A DNA stretch of 64,000 bases. It comes from Paraburkholderia monticola. Its GTDB lineage: Bacteria > Pseudomonadota > Gammaproteobacteria > Burkholderiales > Burkholderiaceae. Shown in pieces: positions 1 to 11,685 of this stretch. The stretch's first letter is position 1; each line of letters starts with the position of its first letter. The position numbers and the translations under genes are program-made. The stretch lies in assembly GCF_001580545.1 (NCBI RefSeq), contig NZ_LRBG01000011.1, positions 160,904 through 224,903 of the forward strand, written 5' to 3'. A model generated the notes under the pieces. That model was not told the DNA's origin and made no database searches. It was given only the letters and a program-made list of their open reading frames with translations.

Positions 1-1
1 C

Positions 2-364
2 CGTCCCGACTACGTGAACACGCATGCGCCGTCCACACCGCTTGGCGATCTCGAAGAGCTGCAAGCGTTGCGCGACGTGTTCGGCGCATCGGCTGAGGGC
101 GTGCCCGCGTTTTCGTCGACCAAGGGCATGACCGGGCATTCGCTCGGCGCATGCGGCGCGCACGAAGCGATCTATACGCTGTTGATGATGCGCGATGGTT
201 TTATCGCCGGGACGGCCCAGCTCGATACGCCGGAGCCGCAGGTGCGCGACATGCCGCTCGTGCGCACCGCGCGCGCGGCGAGCATCGACACGGCGATGTC
301 GGTTTCATTCGGCTTTGGCGGCAGTTGCGCAAGCCTGATGTTCGAAACGTGGCGAGGCGTTTGA
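2..364 (+). CDS. Beta-ketoacyl-ACP synthase, C-terminal part (FabB/FabF-like)
   Basis: This is the last 120 or so residues of a thiolase-fold ketosynthase; the gene starts left of the window. Both catalytic histidine regions are visible: NTHAPSTPLGD and KGMTGHSLGA, which match the two His blocks of FabB/FabF condensing enzymes. The Cys nucleophile lies outside the window. The protein ends normally in a glycine-rich GFGG block followed by TGA. The family condenses malonyl-ACP with an acyl-ACP in the cytoplasm. The neighbours are a lipoprotein, a methyltransferase and a halogenase-like flavoenzyme, not fabD/fabG/acpP, so I infer a secondary-metabolite (aryl-polyene or pigment type) ketosynthase rather than housekeeping FabF. 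Confidence 0.9.
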   Translation, partial: RPDYVNTHAPSTPLGDLEELQALRDVFGASAEGVPAFSSTKGMTGHSLGACGAHEAIYTLLMMRDGFIAGTAQLDTPEPQVRDMPLVRTARAASIDTAMSVSFGFGGSCASLMFETWRGV

Positions 365-446
365 GTCGGACGCGGCGGTTCGCCACGACACCTGGCCGCG
401 CAACATGGAAGCGGCCGCTAATCCGCAAACAGGGAAGAGGATAAGA

Positions 447-869
447 ATGAAAAAGCTTGCTTTGGTGGCAGCGATGTCGGTGGTGGTCTTGACGCAGGCT
501 GGCTGCGCCACGGAAGTGAAGTCGCTGCCGTTCGCGGCGTCGGGGGCCGAATCGCGCGGCGAGGTGCCGGTGTATTTCGGCGCTCAGAATCATCAGCCGG
601 TGAAAACGCGGCTCGGCGAGGTCTCGTACTCGGTGCGGATCGCGCGCAAGGTGTCGGACCAGAATGAAGCGTGCCACCTGGCGCTCGCCGAAGCGGTCGG
701 CAAGCTGCGCGCGGCGGCGCGCGAGCGTCATGCGAATGCGGTGATCGAGGTGTCGACGCGCTTTCATAGCACCGAAACGAACTCGTCGACCGACTTCACC
801 TGCGGCGTGAGCCCGAGCGCGGCCGCGATCGCGGTGCGCGGCCAGTTGGTGGTGCTGGACGCGGGTTGA
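447..869 (+). CDS. Small secreted protein, probable lipoprotein (YbjQ/heavy-metal-binding-like fold)
   Basis: 140 residues. The start is the ATG preceded by GGGAAGAGG. An upstream in-frame ATG at 405 would place 14 residues before the signal peptide and is rejected. The N-terminus MKKLALVAAMSVVVLTQAGC is a signal sequence ending in Cys20. The lipobox is imperfect (Gln at -3), so lipidation is likely but not certain. The mature part has a PVYFG strand, conserved Cys in NEACHLAL and FTCGVSP, and a NAVIEVS strand. Small proteins of this type are often labelled excinuclease ABC subunit A, although they have nothing of UvrA. It follows the ketosynthase by 82 bases on the same strand and may share its transcript. 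Function unknown. Confidence 0.75.
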   Translation: MKKLALVAAMSVVVLTQAGCATEVKSLPFAASGAESRGEVPVYFGAQNHQPVKTRLGEVSYSVRIARKVSDQNEACHLALAEAVGKLRAAARERHANAVIEVSTRFHSTETNSSTDFTCGVSPSAAAIAVRGQLVVLDAG

Positions 870-876
870 GGTTGCG

Positions 877-1614
877 CTAGGCTTCGTCGGTCTTCTTCAC
901 GGCCGCGACATTGACGAGCGTCTCGCGACGCTTGCCGGGTTGCGGCCGGTACAGGCCGAGCCGCTCGAGCAGACCGAAGTCTTTCGCGCGGCTCCACCAC
1001 AGGTAGGGCAACGATACGTTGCGAGGAGCGAAGCTGAAGCCGCCCTGACGGATCATGTCGAGATAGCCGTCGGCGCTCTTCTGCACCTGCATCGGATGAC
1101 GGAACAACAGCCGGATCACCCACGACTTGATGTACGCATCGGTCGATTCGGCGAACAGCAGCACACCGCCGGGTTTGAGCACGCGGCGGAACTCGGCGAG
1201 CGCGCGTTCCTGCTCGACGAGATGATGGAAGGTCTGATGGCAGAACACGATGTCGGCGCTCGCATCGGGCAACGGCAGTTGCGCGCAGTCGCCGTGCATC
1301 ACTTCGATGTCGGCGACCGCATCGCGGCACGCTTGCGCGGCGCGGGCGGCGAGCGCCAGCGACGGCGCATGAAAATCGACGCCGACGATGCGGCGCGGCC
1401 TGAACGCAGCGGCGAGCAGGCGAAACGAAATACCTTGCCCGCAGCCGACATCGACGATGACCGGCGCGTCGGGCAAGGGCGCATCGATCAGGCGCTTCAG
1501 GTCATTGATCGCGACGCGCAACACGTGGTGCTCCCACGTGTGCGTGCGCAGGAACCAGATTCCAAAGGCCGTCTCCGGCACGAAGGGCACGCTGGGTTGT
1601 TCGGATGACGACAC
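877..1614 (-). CDS. SAM-dependent class I methyltransferase
   Basis: 245 residues starting at a GTG preceded by GGGGAG seven bases upstream; the open frame runs on to 1731 but without a ribosome site there. SAM-binding motif I is VDVGCGQG (about residues 53-60), followed by an acidic motif VGVDFH and a post-motif DIVFCHQTFHHL, as in methyltransferase family 11 (UbiE/COQ5-like). It is divergent from the flavoenzyme gene, sharing a 138-base intergenic region, and convergent with the lipoprotein gene, whose stop lies seven bases away. The substrate is unknown. The setting beside a ketosynthase and a halogenase-like protein suggests tailoring of a polyketide or aryl pigment. Confidence 0.85.
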   Translation of the reverse strand: MSSSEQPSVPFVPETAFGIWFLRTHTWEHHVLRVAINDLKRLIDAPLPDAPVIVDVGCGQGISFRLLAAAFRPRRIVGVDFHAPSLALAARAAQACRDAVADIEVMHGDCAQLPLPDASADIVFCHQTFHHLVEQERALAEFRRVLKPGGVLLFAESTDAYIKSWVIRLLFRHPMQVQKSADGYLDMIRQGGFSFAPRNVSLPYLWWSRAKDFGLLERLGLYRPQPGKRRETLVNVAAVKKTDEA

Positions 1615-1752
1615 GCTGCACTCCCCGGCGAAACGTTGTTCTTGCTGTGGAGGCAGGATTGTAGCGACAAGACCGTGCATCGCGCGATGTTGCGTGCTGC
1701 ATGAAACCCCGCATGCGTCGCAGCAACGCATGCAAACCGTTGGAGCAGTGAG

Positions 1753-2997
1753 TTGAATAGCGATTCTTCAAGACGGACCGTAGTCGACGTCGCGATCATC
1801 GGCGCGGGTCCGGCCGGCGCGGTGGCCGCCGCGCTGTTGCGCAAAGCCGGCCGCTCGGTGCTGGTGCTCGAGCGTCAGCACTTTCCGCGTTTTTCGATCG
1901 GCGAGAGCCTGTTGCCGCAAAGCATGGCCTATCTCGAAGAGGCCGGCATGTTGCAGGCCGTCGTCGAGGCGGGCTTCCAGTACAAGAACGGCGCGTGCTT
2001 CGTGTATCGCGATCAGTGCTCGTCGTTCGACTTTCGCGACAAACATTCGCCGGGCTGGGGCACGACCTATCAGGTCGAGCGCGCGTTGTTCGACGACGTG
2101 CTGATTCGCTGCGCGGCCGGGCAGGGCGCCGACGTGCGGTTTGGCCACACGGTGAGCGCAGTGCGGACGGGTGCGGCGCCGGTGCTCGACGTGGTTGACG
2201 AAAGCGCCAGCGCGTATCAGGTCGAAGCGCGTTTCGTGCTCGATGCGAGCGGTTTCGGGCGCGTGCTGCCGCGCCTGCTGAAGCTGGAAGCGCCGACCGG
2301 CATGCCGACGCGCGCCGCGCTCTTCACGCACGTGCGCGACGGCCTCGCGCTCGACGACATCGATCGCAACAAGATCTGCATCGCGACGCATCCCGAGCGT
2401 CGCGACGTGTGGTTCTGGATGATTCCGCTTGCGGGCGGCCGCTCGTCGGTCGGATGTGTCGCCGAGGCGAGCTTTCTCGATGTGCCGGAAGCGCAGCGCG
2501 AGGCGACGTTGCGCGCGCTGATCCAGCAGGAGCCGACGCTGAACCGGCTGATCGGGCAGGCGCCGTTCCTGATGCCGGTGCGGCAGATCGGTGGATACGC
2601 GGCGAACGTCGCGAGTCTGCATGGGCCGGGCTACGCGCTGCTCGGCAATGCGGGCGAGTTTCTCGATCCGGTGTTCTCATCGGGGGTGACGATTGCGCTG
2701 CGCTCCGCGCATCTGGCGGCGCGCGCGCTGAACCGCCAACTCGACGGCGAGACGGTCGACTGGTCAGCCGATTACGACGCGCCGTTGCGCAAGGGCATCG
2801 ATACGTTCCGTGCGTTCGTCGAGCGCTGGTACACGGGCGAATTGCAGGACATCATCTATTACCCGGAGCAGACGCCGACGATCCGTCGCATGATCTGCGC
2901 GGTGCTCGCCGGTTATGCGTGGGACGAGTCGAATCCGTATGTCGCGGACCCGGTGCGGCGGCTCAACACGTTGTATGAGGTGTGCAAGCAGGGCTGA
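1753..2997 (+). CDS. FAD-dependent oxidoreductase of the flavin halogenase superfamily
   Basis: 414 residues. The start is a TTG with GGAG seven bases upstream. The N-terminus holds the FAD dinucleotide motif IIGAGPAGAVAA (about residues 15-26), followed by the GESLLPQS block typical of halogenase-like flavoenzymes. VWFWMIP near residue 220 fits the WxWxIP motif of flavin-dependent halogenases, and GNAGEFLDPVFSSG is the second FAD-contact block. I cannot place the conserved halogenase lysine without an alignment, so halogenation is not proven; many relatives in polyene and pigment clusters are oxidases or dehydrogenases. It runs convergently into guaD. A perfect palindrome covers its stop codon. 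Confidence 0.8.
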   Translation: MNSDSSRRTVVDVAIIGAGPAGAVAAALLRKAGRSVLVLERQHFPRFSIGESLLPQSMAYLEEAGMLQAVVEAGFQYKNGACFVYRDQCSSFDFRDKHSPGWGTTYQVERALFDDVLIRCAAGQGADVRFGHTVSAVRTGAAPVLDVVDESASAYQVEARFVLDASGFGRVLPRLLKLEAPTGMPTRAALFTHVRDGLALDDIDRNKICIATHPERRDVWFWMIPLAGGRSSVGCVAEASFLDVPEAQREATLRALIQQEPTLNRLIGQAPFLMPVRQIGGYAANVASLHGPGYALLGNAGEFLDPVFSSGVTIALRSAHLAARALNRQLDGETVDWSADYDAPLRKGIDTFRAFVERWYTGELQDIIYYPEQTPTIRRMICAVLAGYAWDESNPYVADPVRRLNTLYEVCKQG

Positions 2998-3012
2998 GGC
3001 GCGCCTCAGCCC
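2991..3012. terminator. Perfect 22-bp palindrome over the flavoenzyme stop codon
   Basis: Arms GGGCTGAGGC and GCCTCAGCCC meet with only a GC at the centre. The TGA stop of the flavoenzyme gene (2995-2997) is inside the left arm, and guaD ends ten bases to the right on the other strand. No T-tract follows on either strand, so it is not a textbook intrinsic terminator, but a hairpin between convergent genes is a reasonable 3'-end processing or termination element. Confidence 0.5.
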
Positions 3013-3021
3013 CAACCAGCG

Positions 3022-4395
3022 TCACGCCGCGATCTTCGCGCGCCCCGGCACATGCTGGCGCGCGTCGTCGCGGCGATGCACGCGTTTGCCGGCCGCATAC
3101 GTTTCGTACACCGCGCGATCGTCGCCGAGCAACGCGAACGCGAACAGCAACTCCTCCAGCGATTCGCGCCGCGCCGTGCGGCGCGCGAGCAGCGGCGTCG
3201 CCTGCGGATCGAGCACGACGAAGTCTGCTTCCGAGCCGTCTCTCAGCGTGCCGACCCGATCGGCGAGATCGAGTGCTTCGGCCGCGCCGGCTGTGGCGAG
3301 ATAAAACATCCGCGTCGCCGTCAGATGATGACCGCCGAGGCGCGCGACCTTGTGCGCCTCGTTCATGGTCTGCAGCATCGAGAACGACGTGCCGCCGCCG
3401 ACGTCGGTCGCGAGCGCGATCGGCATGCCGGCCGAGTCGGCCTTCTCGAAGTCGAACAGGCCGCTGCCGAGGAACAGGTTCGACGTCGGGCAGTGCGAGG
3501 CAAGCGCGCCGGTTTGGGCCATGCGCTTGCGGTCCTCGTCGTCGAGGTAGATGCAATGGCCGTACACCGCGCGACGGCGCAGCAAGCCGTAGTGATCGTA
3601 GATGTCGAGATAGCTGCGGTGGCCGGGGAACAGATCGGCGACCCATTTGACTTCGTCGGTGTTCTCCGCGACATGGCTCTGGATGAACACGTCCGGATGA
3701 AGTTGCGCAAGCGCGCCGCACGCTTCGAGTTGTGCTTCGGTCGAGGTCGGCGCGAAGCGCGGCGTGAGCGCGTACAGTTGCCGCCCGCGATTGTGCCAGC
3801 GGCCGATCAGCTCGGCGCTGTCGTCGTAGCCCGATTGCGCTGTGTCGCGCAGGAACTCGGGGCAGTGGCGATCCATCAGCACCTTGCCCGCGACCATGCG
3901 CAGATTGCGCGCTTCGCTCTCGGCGAAGAGGGCATCGGCCGATTCCTTGTGCACCGTGCAGTACACGAGCGCGGTCGTGGTGCCGCAGGCGAGCAGTTCG
4001 TCGACGAAGAAGCTCGCGGTGTCGCGCGCGTGCGCGGGATCGGCGAAGCGGCGCTCGGTCGGGAACGTGTAGGTGTCGAGCCACGGCAGCAGACCCGGCG
4101 CCGGCGAGGCGATCATGTCGGTCTGCGGATAGTGGATGTGCGTATCGATGAAGCCCGGCACGATCAGCTTGTCGCGCCGCTCCACGACCTGGGTGCCGGG
4201 CGCGAGTCGCGGCGCCAGCGCCGCGTACGCGTCCGCCGCGACGACGCGGCCGTTTTCGACGATCAGCAGACCGTCCTCGTGGAACACCGCGGCGTTCGGC
4301 GCATGCGCCGGGTCGCCGTTGAAAGTCAGCAGTTGCGCACGGAATGCCGTTTGCGCCGTTTGTGCCGCTGGCGCGCTATGAGCCGATTCAGTCAT
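3022..4395 (-). CDS. guaD: Guanine deaminase
   Basis: 457 residues, a normal length for GuaD. It hydrolyses guanine to xanthine and ammonia in the cytoplasm, feeding the xanthine dehydrogenase encoded upstream in the same operon. Amidohydrolase-superfamily metal ligands are visible: PGFIDTHIHYPQ (His86, His88), HVAENTDEV (third His), YGHCIYL, and LATDVGGGTS (the Asp). The segment DRHCPEF is typical of guanine deaminases as opposed to chlorohydrolases. It is the last gene of the minus-strand block xdhA-xdhB-xdhC-adenine deaminase-guaD, 151 bases after the adenine deaminase. The N-terminal 20 residues are low-complexity and probably not structured. Confidence 0.93.
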   Translation of the reverse strand: MTESAHSAPAAQTAQTAFRAQLLTFNGDPAHAPNAAVFHEDGLLIVENGRVVAADAYAALAPRLAPGTQVVERRDKLIVPGFIDTHIHYPQTDMIASPAPGLLPWLDTYTFPTERRFADPAHARDTASFFVDELLACGTTTALVYCTVHKESADALFAESEARNLRMVAGKVLMDRHCPEFLRDTAQSGYDDSAELIGRWHNRGRQLYALTPRFAPTSTEAQLEACGALAQLHPDVFIQSHVAENTDEVKWVADLFPGHRSYLDIYDHYGLLRRRAVYGHCIYLDDEDRKRMAQTGALASHCPTSNLFLGSGLFDFEKADSAGMPIALATDVGGGTSFSMLQTMNEAHKVARLGGHHLTATRMFYLATAGAAEALDLADRVGTLRDGSEADFVVLDPQATPLLARRTARRESLEELLFAFALLGDDRAVYETYAAGKRVHRRDDARQHVPGRAKIAA

Positions 4396-4546
4396 GGAAA
4401 AGCTGTCTCCGAATGTTAAAAGCTGGGCGACGAAGCCAGCGGCAACGGCTCGCCGGTTCGGGTCGTGGTCGAGGCCCGAACGAAGCGAAGCCGGCGGCCG
4501 ACGACGTCAGTCGAGGCCCGTCAGTTGAAATCCGTCAGCGCGCGGC

Positions 4547-6664
<2,118 letters not shown>

Positions 6665-6684
<20 letters not shown>

Positions 6685-9145
6685 CCGGCGATTCTCCATA
6701 CGTGGCCGCTTGAGGTGCTGGTGCGGCGGGTTGCGTGCGGGTGTCGGCGCCTGGCAGGCGCGCGGCGGGCTCGGCCGGGTTGGCGTCGTGCAGCGCGTCC
6801 AGCGCATCGAGTATCGCCTCGGGCGTTGCCGGTGCGCGCAACGGCGGAGCATGTGGCGCGCCCGGCACCGCGGCCGCGATCGCGTCGCGAATCGCGAGAA
6901 ACACCGAGAACGGCAGCAATAGCGGTGGCTCACCCACTGCCTTCGAGCGGAACACGGTCGGCTCCGCGTTGCTGTTCTCGTAGAGCCGCACGTGGAACGC
7001 GGCGGGTGTGTCGCTGACCGCGGGAATCTTGTAGGTCGACGGCGCGTGCGTCATCAGGCGGCCGTCGCGGTTCCACCATAGCTCTTCGCTCGTGAGCCAG
7101 CCCATGCCCTGAATGAAGCCGCCTTCGATCTGGCCGAGATCGATCGCCGGATTGATCGACTGGCCCGCGTCGTGCAACACGTCCGCGCGCACGAGTTTCC
7201 ACTCGCCGGTCAGCGTATCGACGACGACCTCCGACACCGCCGCACCATAGGCGAAGTAATAGAACGGATGACCGGTCAGCGTTTTCGCGTCCCAATGCAC
7301 TTTCGGCGTCGCGTAAAAGCCGTCCGACCACAGTTGCACGCGCGCGAGATACGCGGCGTTGACGAGCTGTTCGAACGGCAGCGCACCGCCGTTCACCGAC
7401 ACGCTGCCGTGCGCGAACCGCACCTCGTTCGCGGCGCCGCCGAGCTGGCGCGCCGCGAGTTCGGCGAGCCGCGCGCGGATCGTCCGCGCGGCGTCTTCGG
7501 CGGCCATGCCGTTCAGATCGCTGCCGGTCGAGGCCGCGGTCGCCGACGTGTTGGCGACTTTCGACGTATCGGCCGCGGTGACCCGCACGCGCGACAACGG
7601 CAAGCCGAACTGATTCGCGACCACCTGCGCGACCTTCGTGTTGAGCCCCTGGCCCATCTCGGTGCCGCCGTGATTGACGAGCACGGAGCCGTCCTTGTAC
7701 ACGTGCACGAGCGCGCCGGCCTGATTCAGGAACGGCACGTTGAACGAGATGCCGAACTTGACCGGCGAAAACGCGAGGCCGCGCTTGAGCACCGGGCTCG
7801 TCGCGTTGAATTCCGCGAGCGCCGCGCGACGTGCGCGATAGTCGCTCGAATCGAGCAGCGCGTCGGTCAGCGGCGCGATGACGTTGTCTTCGACGTGTTG
7901 TCCATAGGGCGTCGTATCGCGTTCGCCGACGCCGTAGTAATTCGCGAGCCGCACGTCGAGCGGATCGAGCCGCAACTCGCGCGCGACGCTGTCGAGCAGC
8001 ACCTCCATTACGAGCGCGCCCTGCGGTCCGCCGAAGCCGCGAAACGCGGTGTTCGACTGCGTGTTGGTCTTGCAGCACAGCGCAACGATATCGACGTCGG
8101 ACAGGTAGTACGCGTTGTCGAAGTGGCAGACCGCGCGCGTCGCGACCGCACCCGACAGATCGGCCGAATAGCCCGCACGCAAGGCGATTTCGACGCGCAC
8201 GCCAAGCAGACGGCCCTGATCGTCGAAGCCCGCTTCGTATTCGTAGACCGCGTCGTGACGTTTGCCGGTGATCAGGAAGTCGTCGTCGCGATCGGCGCGC
8301 AGCTTGACCGGCCGACGCAAGCGTTGCGCGGCCAGCGCGGCCACACAAGCGAACAGCGCCGACTGCGATTCTTTGCCGCCGAAACCGCCACCCATGCGCC
8401 GGCATTCGCATACGACGTTGTGCGCGGGCCAGTCGAGCATATGCGCGACGACCTGCTGCATCTCGCTCGGATGCTGCGTCGAGCTATAGACGAGCATGCC
8501 GTCCATTTCCTTCGGCAGCGCATAGGCGATCTGGCCTTCGAGATAGAACTGCTCCTGGCCGCCGACCTCGAACGTGCCGGCGAGGCGATGGGGCGCCGCG
8601 GCGATCTTCGCGTCGGGATCGCCGCGCCGCAGATGCAGCGGCGGCAGCACGAACTGCCTGGCGGCTTTGGCGTCGGCGGCGGTGAGGATCGCCTCGAGCG
8701 GTTCGTAACGGATCACGTCGTCGCTTTTCGCGAGCGCGGCCGCGCGGCGGGCGAGCTCGTGAGTTTCGGCGATCACCGCGAAGACCGGCTGGCCAAGGTA
8801 CAGCACTTCGCCGTCGGCGAGAATCGGATCGTCGTGCAGCACCGGGCCGCAATTGTTTTCGCCGGGGATATCGTCGGCGCTCAGCACCGCGATCACGCCG
8901 GGCGCGTTGCGCACCGCGTCGAGATCCATCGATACGATGCGCGCATGTGCATGGCGCGACAGGCCGAGCGCCGCGTGCAGCGTGCCGTGCAGCTCGGTGA
9001 TGTCGTCGGTGTAGGTCGCTTCGCCGCTCACGTGCAGCGCGGCGGATTCGTGCGGCAGCGGCACGCCGATCGACGCGTCGCTCGTGGTGTCGTTCGGCGA
9101 CGCTTGCTCGTCCGCGCGTTCGATAAAGGCATCGGTGCGGTTCAT
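6665..9145 (-). CDS. xdhB: Xanthine dehydrogenase, molybdopterin-binding large subunit
   Basis: 826 residues. XdhB carries the molybdenum centre and oxidises hypoxanthine to xanthine and xanthine to urate in the cytoplasm. Motifs in order: GFGGKES (MoCo contact), the FRGFGGPQG loop near the substrate site, GGTEMGQGLNTK, and near the C-terminus SKAVGEPPLLL, whose Glu is the catalytic base of the xanthine oxidase family. The ATG overlaps the xdhA stop by one base (TAATG), and the 3' end overlaps xdhC. The last 50 or so residues are Ala/Pro-rich and probably flexible. Confidence 0.95.
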
Positions 9146-10683
9146 TACGGCGACTCCTTCGCGACGATGGCGTTGGCTTCGAAGGCGAACGCGTTCACGT
9201 CGCAGAGCGCGAGCGGCGCGTCGTCGCGCGTTTCGAGGTAGAAGCGCCACAGCAGATTGCGCGCGACCTTCAGCCGGTACGCGCTCGACGCGCGCATGTC
9301 GGTGAGCGGCTGGTAGTCGGCGGCGAGCGCGTCCATCGCGCGCAGGGCGGTCGCTTCGTTCCACGCCGCGTCGTTCAGTGCGGCTTCGGCGTGCGCGGCG
9401 CGCTTCGGCGTCGCCGCCATGCCGCCGAACGCGACGCGCGGCGCGCGGATCGTGCCATCTGCCGCGACGTGCAGCGCGAACGCCGCGCACACCGCCGAGA
9501 TGTCCTGGTCGTAGCGCTTGGCGACCTTGTAGGTGCGAAACCGCAGCGCGCCGGCAGGGCGCGGCACGCGCAGCGCGCTTACGAATTCGCCGGCCGCGAG
9601 CGCGGTTTTCTGATAGCCGAGGTAGAACGCATCGAGCGGCAGCGTGCGGCTCGCGCGATCGTGGCGCAGCACGACCTCGGCACCGAGCGCGAGCAGTGCC
9701 GGCATCGAATCGCCGATCGGCGAGCCGTTCGCGACGTTGCCGCCGAGCGTGCCCGCGTTGCGGATCGGCAGCGAGGCGAAGCGCGTCCAGAGTTCGGCGA
9801 GCTCGGGGTAGTCGGCGGCGAGCGCAGCGTACGCGTCTTCGAGCGTGACCGCGGCGCCGATCGTCAGCGTTTGCGCATCGTGCGCGATCGTCTTCAGCTC
9901 CGCCACGTTGCCCGTGTAAAGCAGGTCGCCGAGATCGCGGAACTGCTTGGTGACCCACAAGCCGACGTCGGTGCTGCCCGCGACGATGCGTGCATCCGGG
10001 TGGCGCGCGCGCAGCGTCGCGAATGCGTCGAGTGTGAGCGGGGCGTGGAAGGTGGCCGAGCCGAACGCGGCGCCGCGTGCGTCGGGCGCGCTGTATTCGA
10101 AGGTGTCCTTGCGTTGCAGCGTGCGCAGCGTGGCCGCGATCGTCTCGCGATCGAGCGCGACACGCGGATGCTGCGCGTAGTCGAACATCTTTTGCGCGGC
10201 CTCGACGATCGGCCGGTAGCCCGTGCAGCGGCACAGATTGCCGGATAACGCGGCGTCGATTTGGTCGCGGGTCGGCAGGCCTGCGCCGGCGGGCTGGTTC
10301 TCGTAGAGCGCCCACATCGACATCACGAAGCCGGGCGTGCAAAAACCGCATTGCGATCCGTGGCAGTCGACCAGCGCCTGCTGCACCGGATGCAGCGCGC
10401 CGTTCGCGGCGCGCAGGTCTTCGACGGTGAAGAGGGCGCGGCCGTCGAGTGTCGGCAGGAACTGGATGCAGGCGTTGACGGCCTTCAACGCAAGGCCGCC
10501 GCGCGCGTCGAGTTCGCCGATCACGACCGTGCACGCGCCGCAATCGCCTTCCGCGCAGCCTTCCTTGGTGCCGGTGCAACGCAGGTCCTCGCGCAGGTGC
10601 TGCAGCACGGTGCGCGTCGCCGGTACGCCCGCAACCTCGCGGACGGACCCCTGGTGGTAGAAGCGGATGGTTTGCGTTGTCAT
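9145..10683 (-). CDS. xdhA: Xanthine dehydrogenase small subunit (FAD and two [2Fe-2S])
   Basis: 512 residues from the ATG giving MTTQTIRFY; the longer frame to 10782 lacks family similarity. XdhA passes electrons from the Mo centre through two iron-sulfur clusters to FAD and NAD. The N-terminal ferredoxin domain has CTGTKEGCAEGDCGAC (about 28-43), the second cluster uses CGFCTPG and NLCRCTGYRP, and the FAD domain contains IVAGSTDVG and GGNVANGSPIGDSMP. It is the first gene of the purine operon. No regulator gene lies immediately upstream; the next gene, dsbB, is on the same strand but is separated by a terminator. Confidence 0.95.
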   Translation of the reverse strand: MTTQTIRFYHQGSVREVAGVPATRTVLQHLREDLRCTGTKEGCAEGDCGACTVVIGELDARGGLALKAVNACIQFLPTLDGRALFTVEDLRAANGALHPVQQALVDCHGSQCGFCTPGFVMSMWALYENQPAGAGLPTRDQIDAALSGNLCRCTGYRPIVEAAQKMFDYAQHPRVALDRETIAATLRTLQRKDTFEYSAPDARGAAFGSATFHAPLTLDAFATLRARHPDARIVAGSTDVGLWVTKQFRDLGDLLYTGNVAELKTIAHDAQTLTIGAAVTLEDAYAALAADYPELAELWTRFASLPIRNAGTLGGNVANGSPIGDSMPALLALGAEVVLRHDRASRTLPLDAFYLGYQKTALAAGEFVSALRVPRPAGALRFRTYKVAKRYDQDISAVCAAFALHVAADGTIRAPRVAFGGMAATPKRAAHAEAALNDAAWNEATALRAMDALAADYQPLTDMRASSAYRLKVARNLLWRFYLETRDDAPLALCDVNAFAFEANAIVAKESP

Positions 10684-11040
10684 GGCGAATCGAAAGACAG
10701 TGCGGACCGGGCGCGCGTTACGCAGGGGGTGCAAAAGCCGTCCTCGCGCACGTAGATCGCCATCCATACCCGAAGATAGCACTACGCCGCGCCGAAAAGA
10801 TTTCCCGCGTCACATGAAGCTTATGCGACGGGGGTCATGATCCAGCTACGATTCGCGCGGCGGCGGGAAGTTGCGTGGATGGGCTCGCGACCGGAGAGGA
10901 TGGCGCGTGATCGGCGGAACGCCGCGCAGAAAAAACGCCGGACTTCGGTCGTCCCCGCATGGGCGACGTGAAGTCCGGCGTGCCTGGTAGTCCGCGGTCG
11001 AGCGGTGTTCGCCACGCACGGGAGAGAGGCTTGAGCCCCG
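10684..11040. other. 357-base intergenic region between dsbB and xdhA
   Basis: It holds the dsbB terminator (10930-10980) and about 245 bases that must include the xdhA promoter on the minus strand. Near 10813 there is a near-palindrome CATGAAGCTTATG that could be an operator, but it is short and imperfect. I see no convincing small ORF and no clear -35/-10 pair. Confidence 0.5.
10930..10980 (-). terminator. Intrinsic terminator downstream of dsbB
   Basis: Read on the minus strand, an 11-bp perfect stem (CGCCGGACTTC / GAAGTCCGGCG, plus strand 10936-10946 and 10970-10980) is followed by six T residues. The loop contains a second short stem. It lies 60 bases after the dsbB stop. Confidence 0.85.
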
Positions 11041-11550
11041 TCAGGCCACCCGACGGCGATTGCGCACGAGGCTCAGCACCAGCGCGACGAACGCGACGAC
11101 GAATGCGACGCCCGACCACATCGGCAGCGTCAGACCGAGGATCGGCGGATACGCGGTTTCGCACAGGCCCGCGACCTTGAACACGCTCGGCAGCCACTTC
11201 GCGGGCGGCAGGCTATCGACCACCGGCTGCAGCGCGTCGAAGCCGCAACTGAAGCCCGGGTTCGCCTGGATGTACACGTGGCGTGCCGCGGTCACGATGC
11301 CGGCGAGCGCGGACAGCGCCGCCATCGCTTCGAGCAGGCGTACGCCGCGCCAGTTGTTGAAGCGCGCGCCGAGGAACGCGAAGATCGCGATCAGCAGGAA
11401 GAAATAGCGCTGGATGATGCACAGCGGGCACGGGTCTTCGCGCAGGCCGAACTGCAGGTACAACGCACCGCCCACGAGGGCGAGGCAGATCAGGCCGAGC
11501 AAAACCAGCAGGGTGCGCTCGCGGCGCAGCATCGCGGAGTCGTTATTCAT
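11041..11550 (-). CDS. dsbB: Disulfide bond formation protein B
   Basis: 169 residues, the usual length. DsbB is an inner-membrane quinone reductase that reoxidises the periplasmic oxidase DsbA. The sequence shows four hydrophobic segments (about 12-34, 45-62, 70-88, 140-162). The first periplasmic loop has the redox pair CPLC (Cys41, Cys44), and the second loop has Cys102 and Cys130 in FSCGFD and GLCETAYPP. All four catalytic cysteines are present. It appears monocistronic, with a strong terminator behind it and the amidase gene 135 bases upstream on the same strand. Confidence 0.95.
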   Translation of the reverse strand: MNNDSAMLRRERTLLVLLGLICLALVGGALYLQFGLREDPCPLCIIQRYFFLLIAIFAFLGARFNNWRGVRLLEAMAALSALAGIVTAARHVYIQANPGFSCGFDALQPVVDSLPPAKWLPSVFKVAGLCETAYPPILGLTLPMWSGVAFVVAFVALVLSLVRNRRRVA

Positions 11551-11685
11551 GGATCTTCGTTTGTATGGAGACGAAAGGGTGCCCGCGATTCTAGCGCGAA
11601 CCCCTTTCCCGCCGCTTGTCGCCTGACCAGTGCCGCGGGGCGGCAGCGGCCACGGCCACGGCCGGGCGGCGCGCCCCGCCGCGCG

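Noticed and set aside
9146..10579. Upstream extension of the xdhB frame into xdhA, giving a 1304-residue protein
   Set aside because: The extension is Arg-rich out-of-frame reading of xdhA; the TAATG overlap gives the proper xdhB start.
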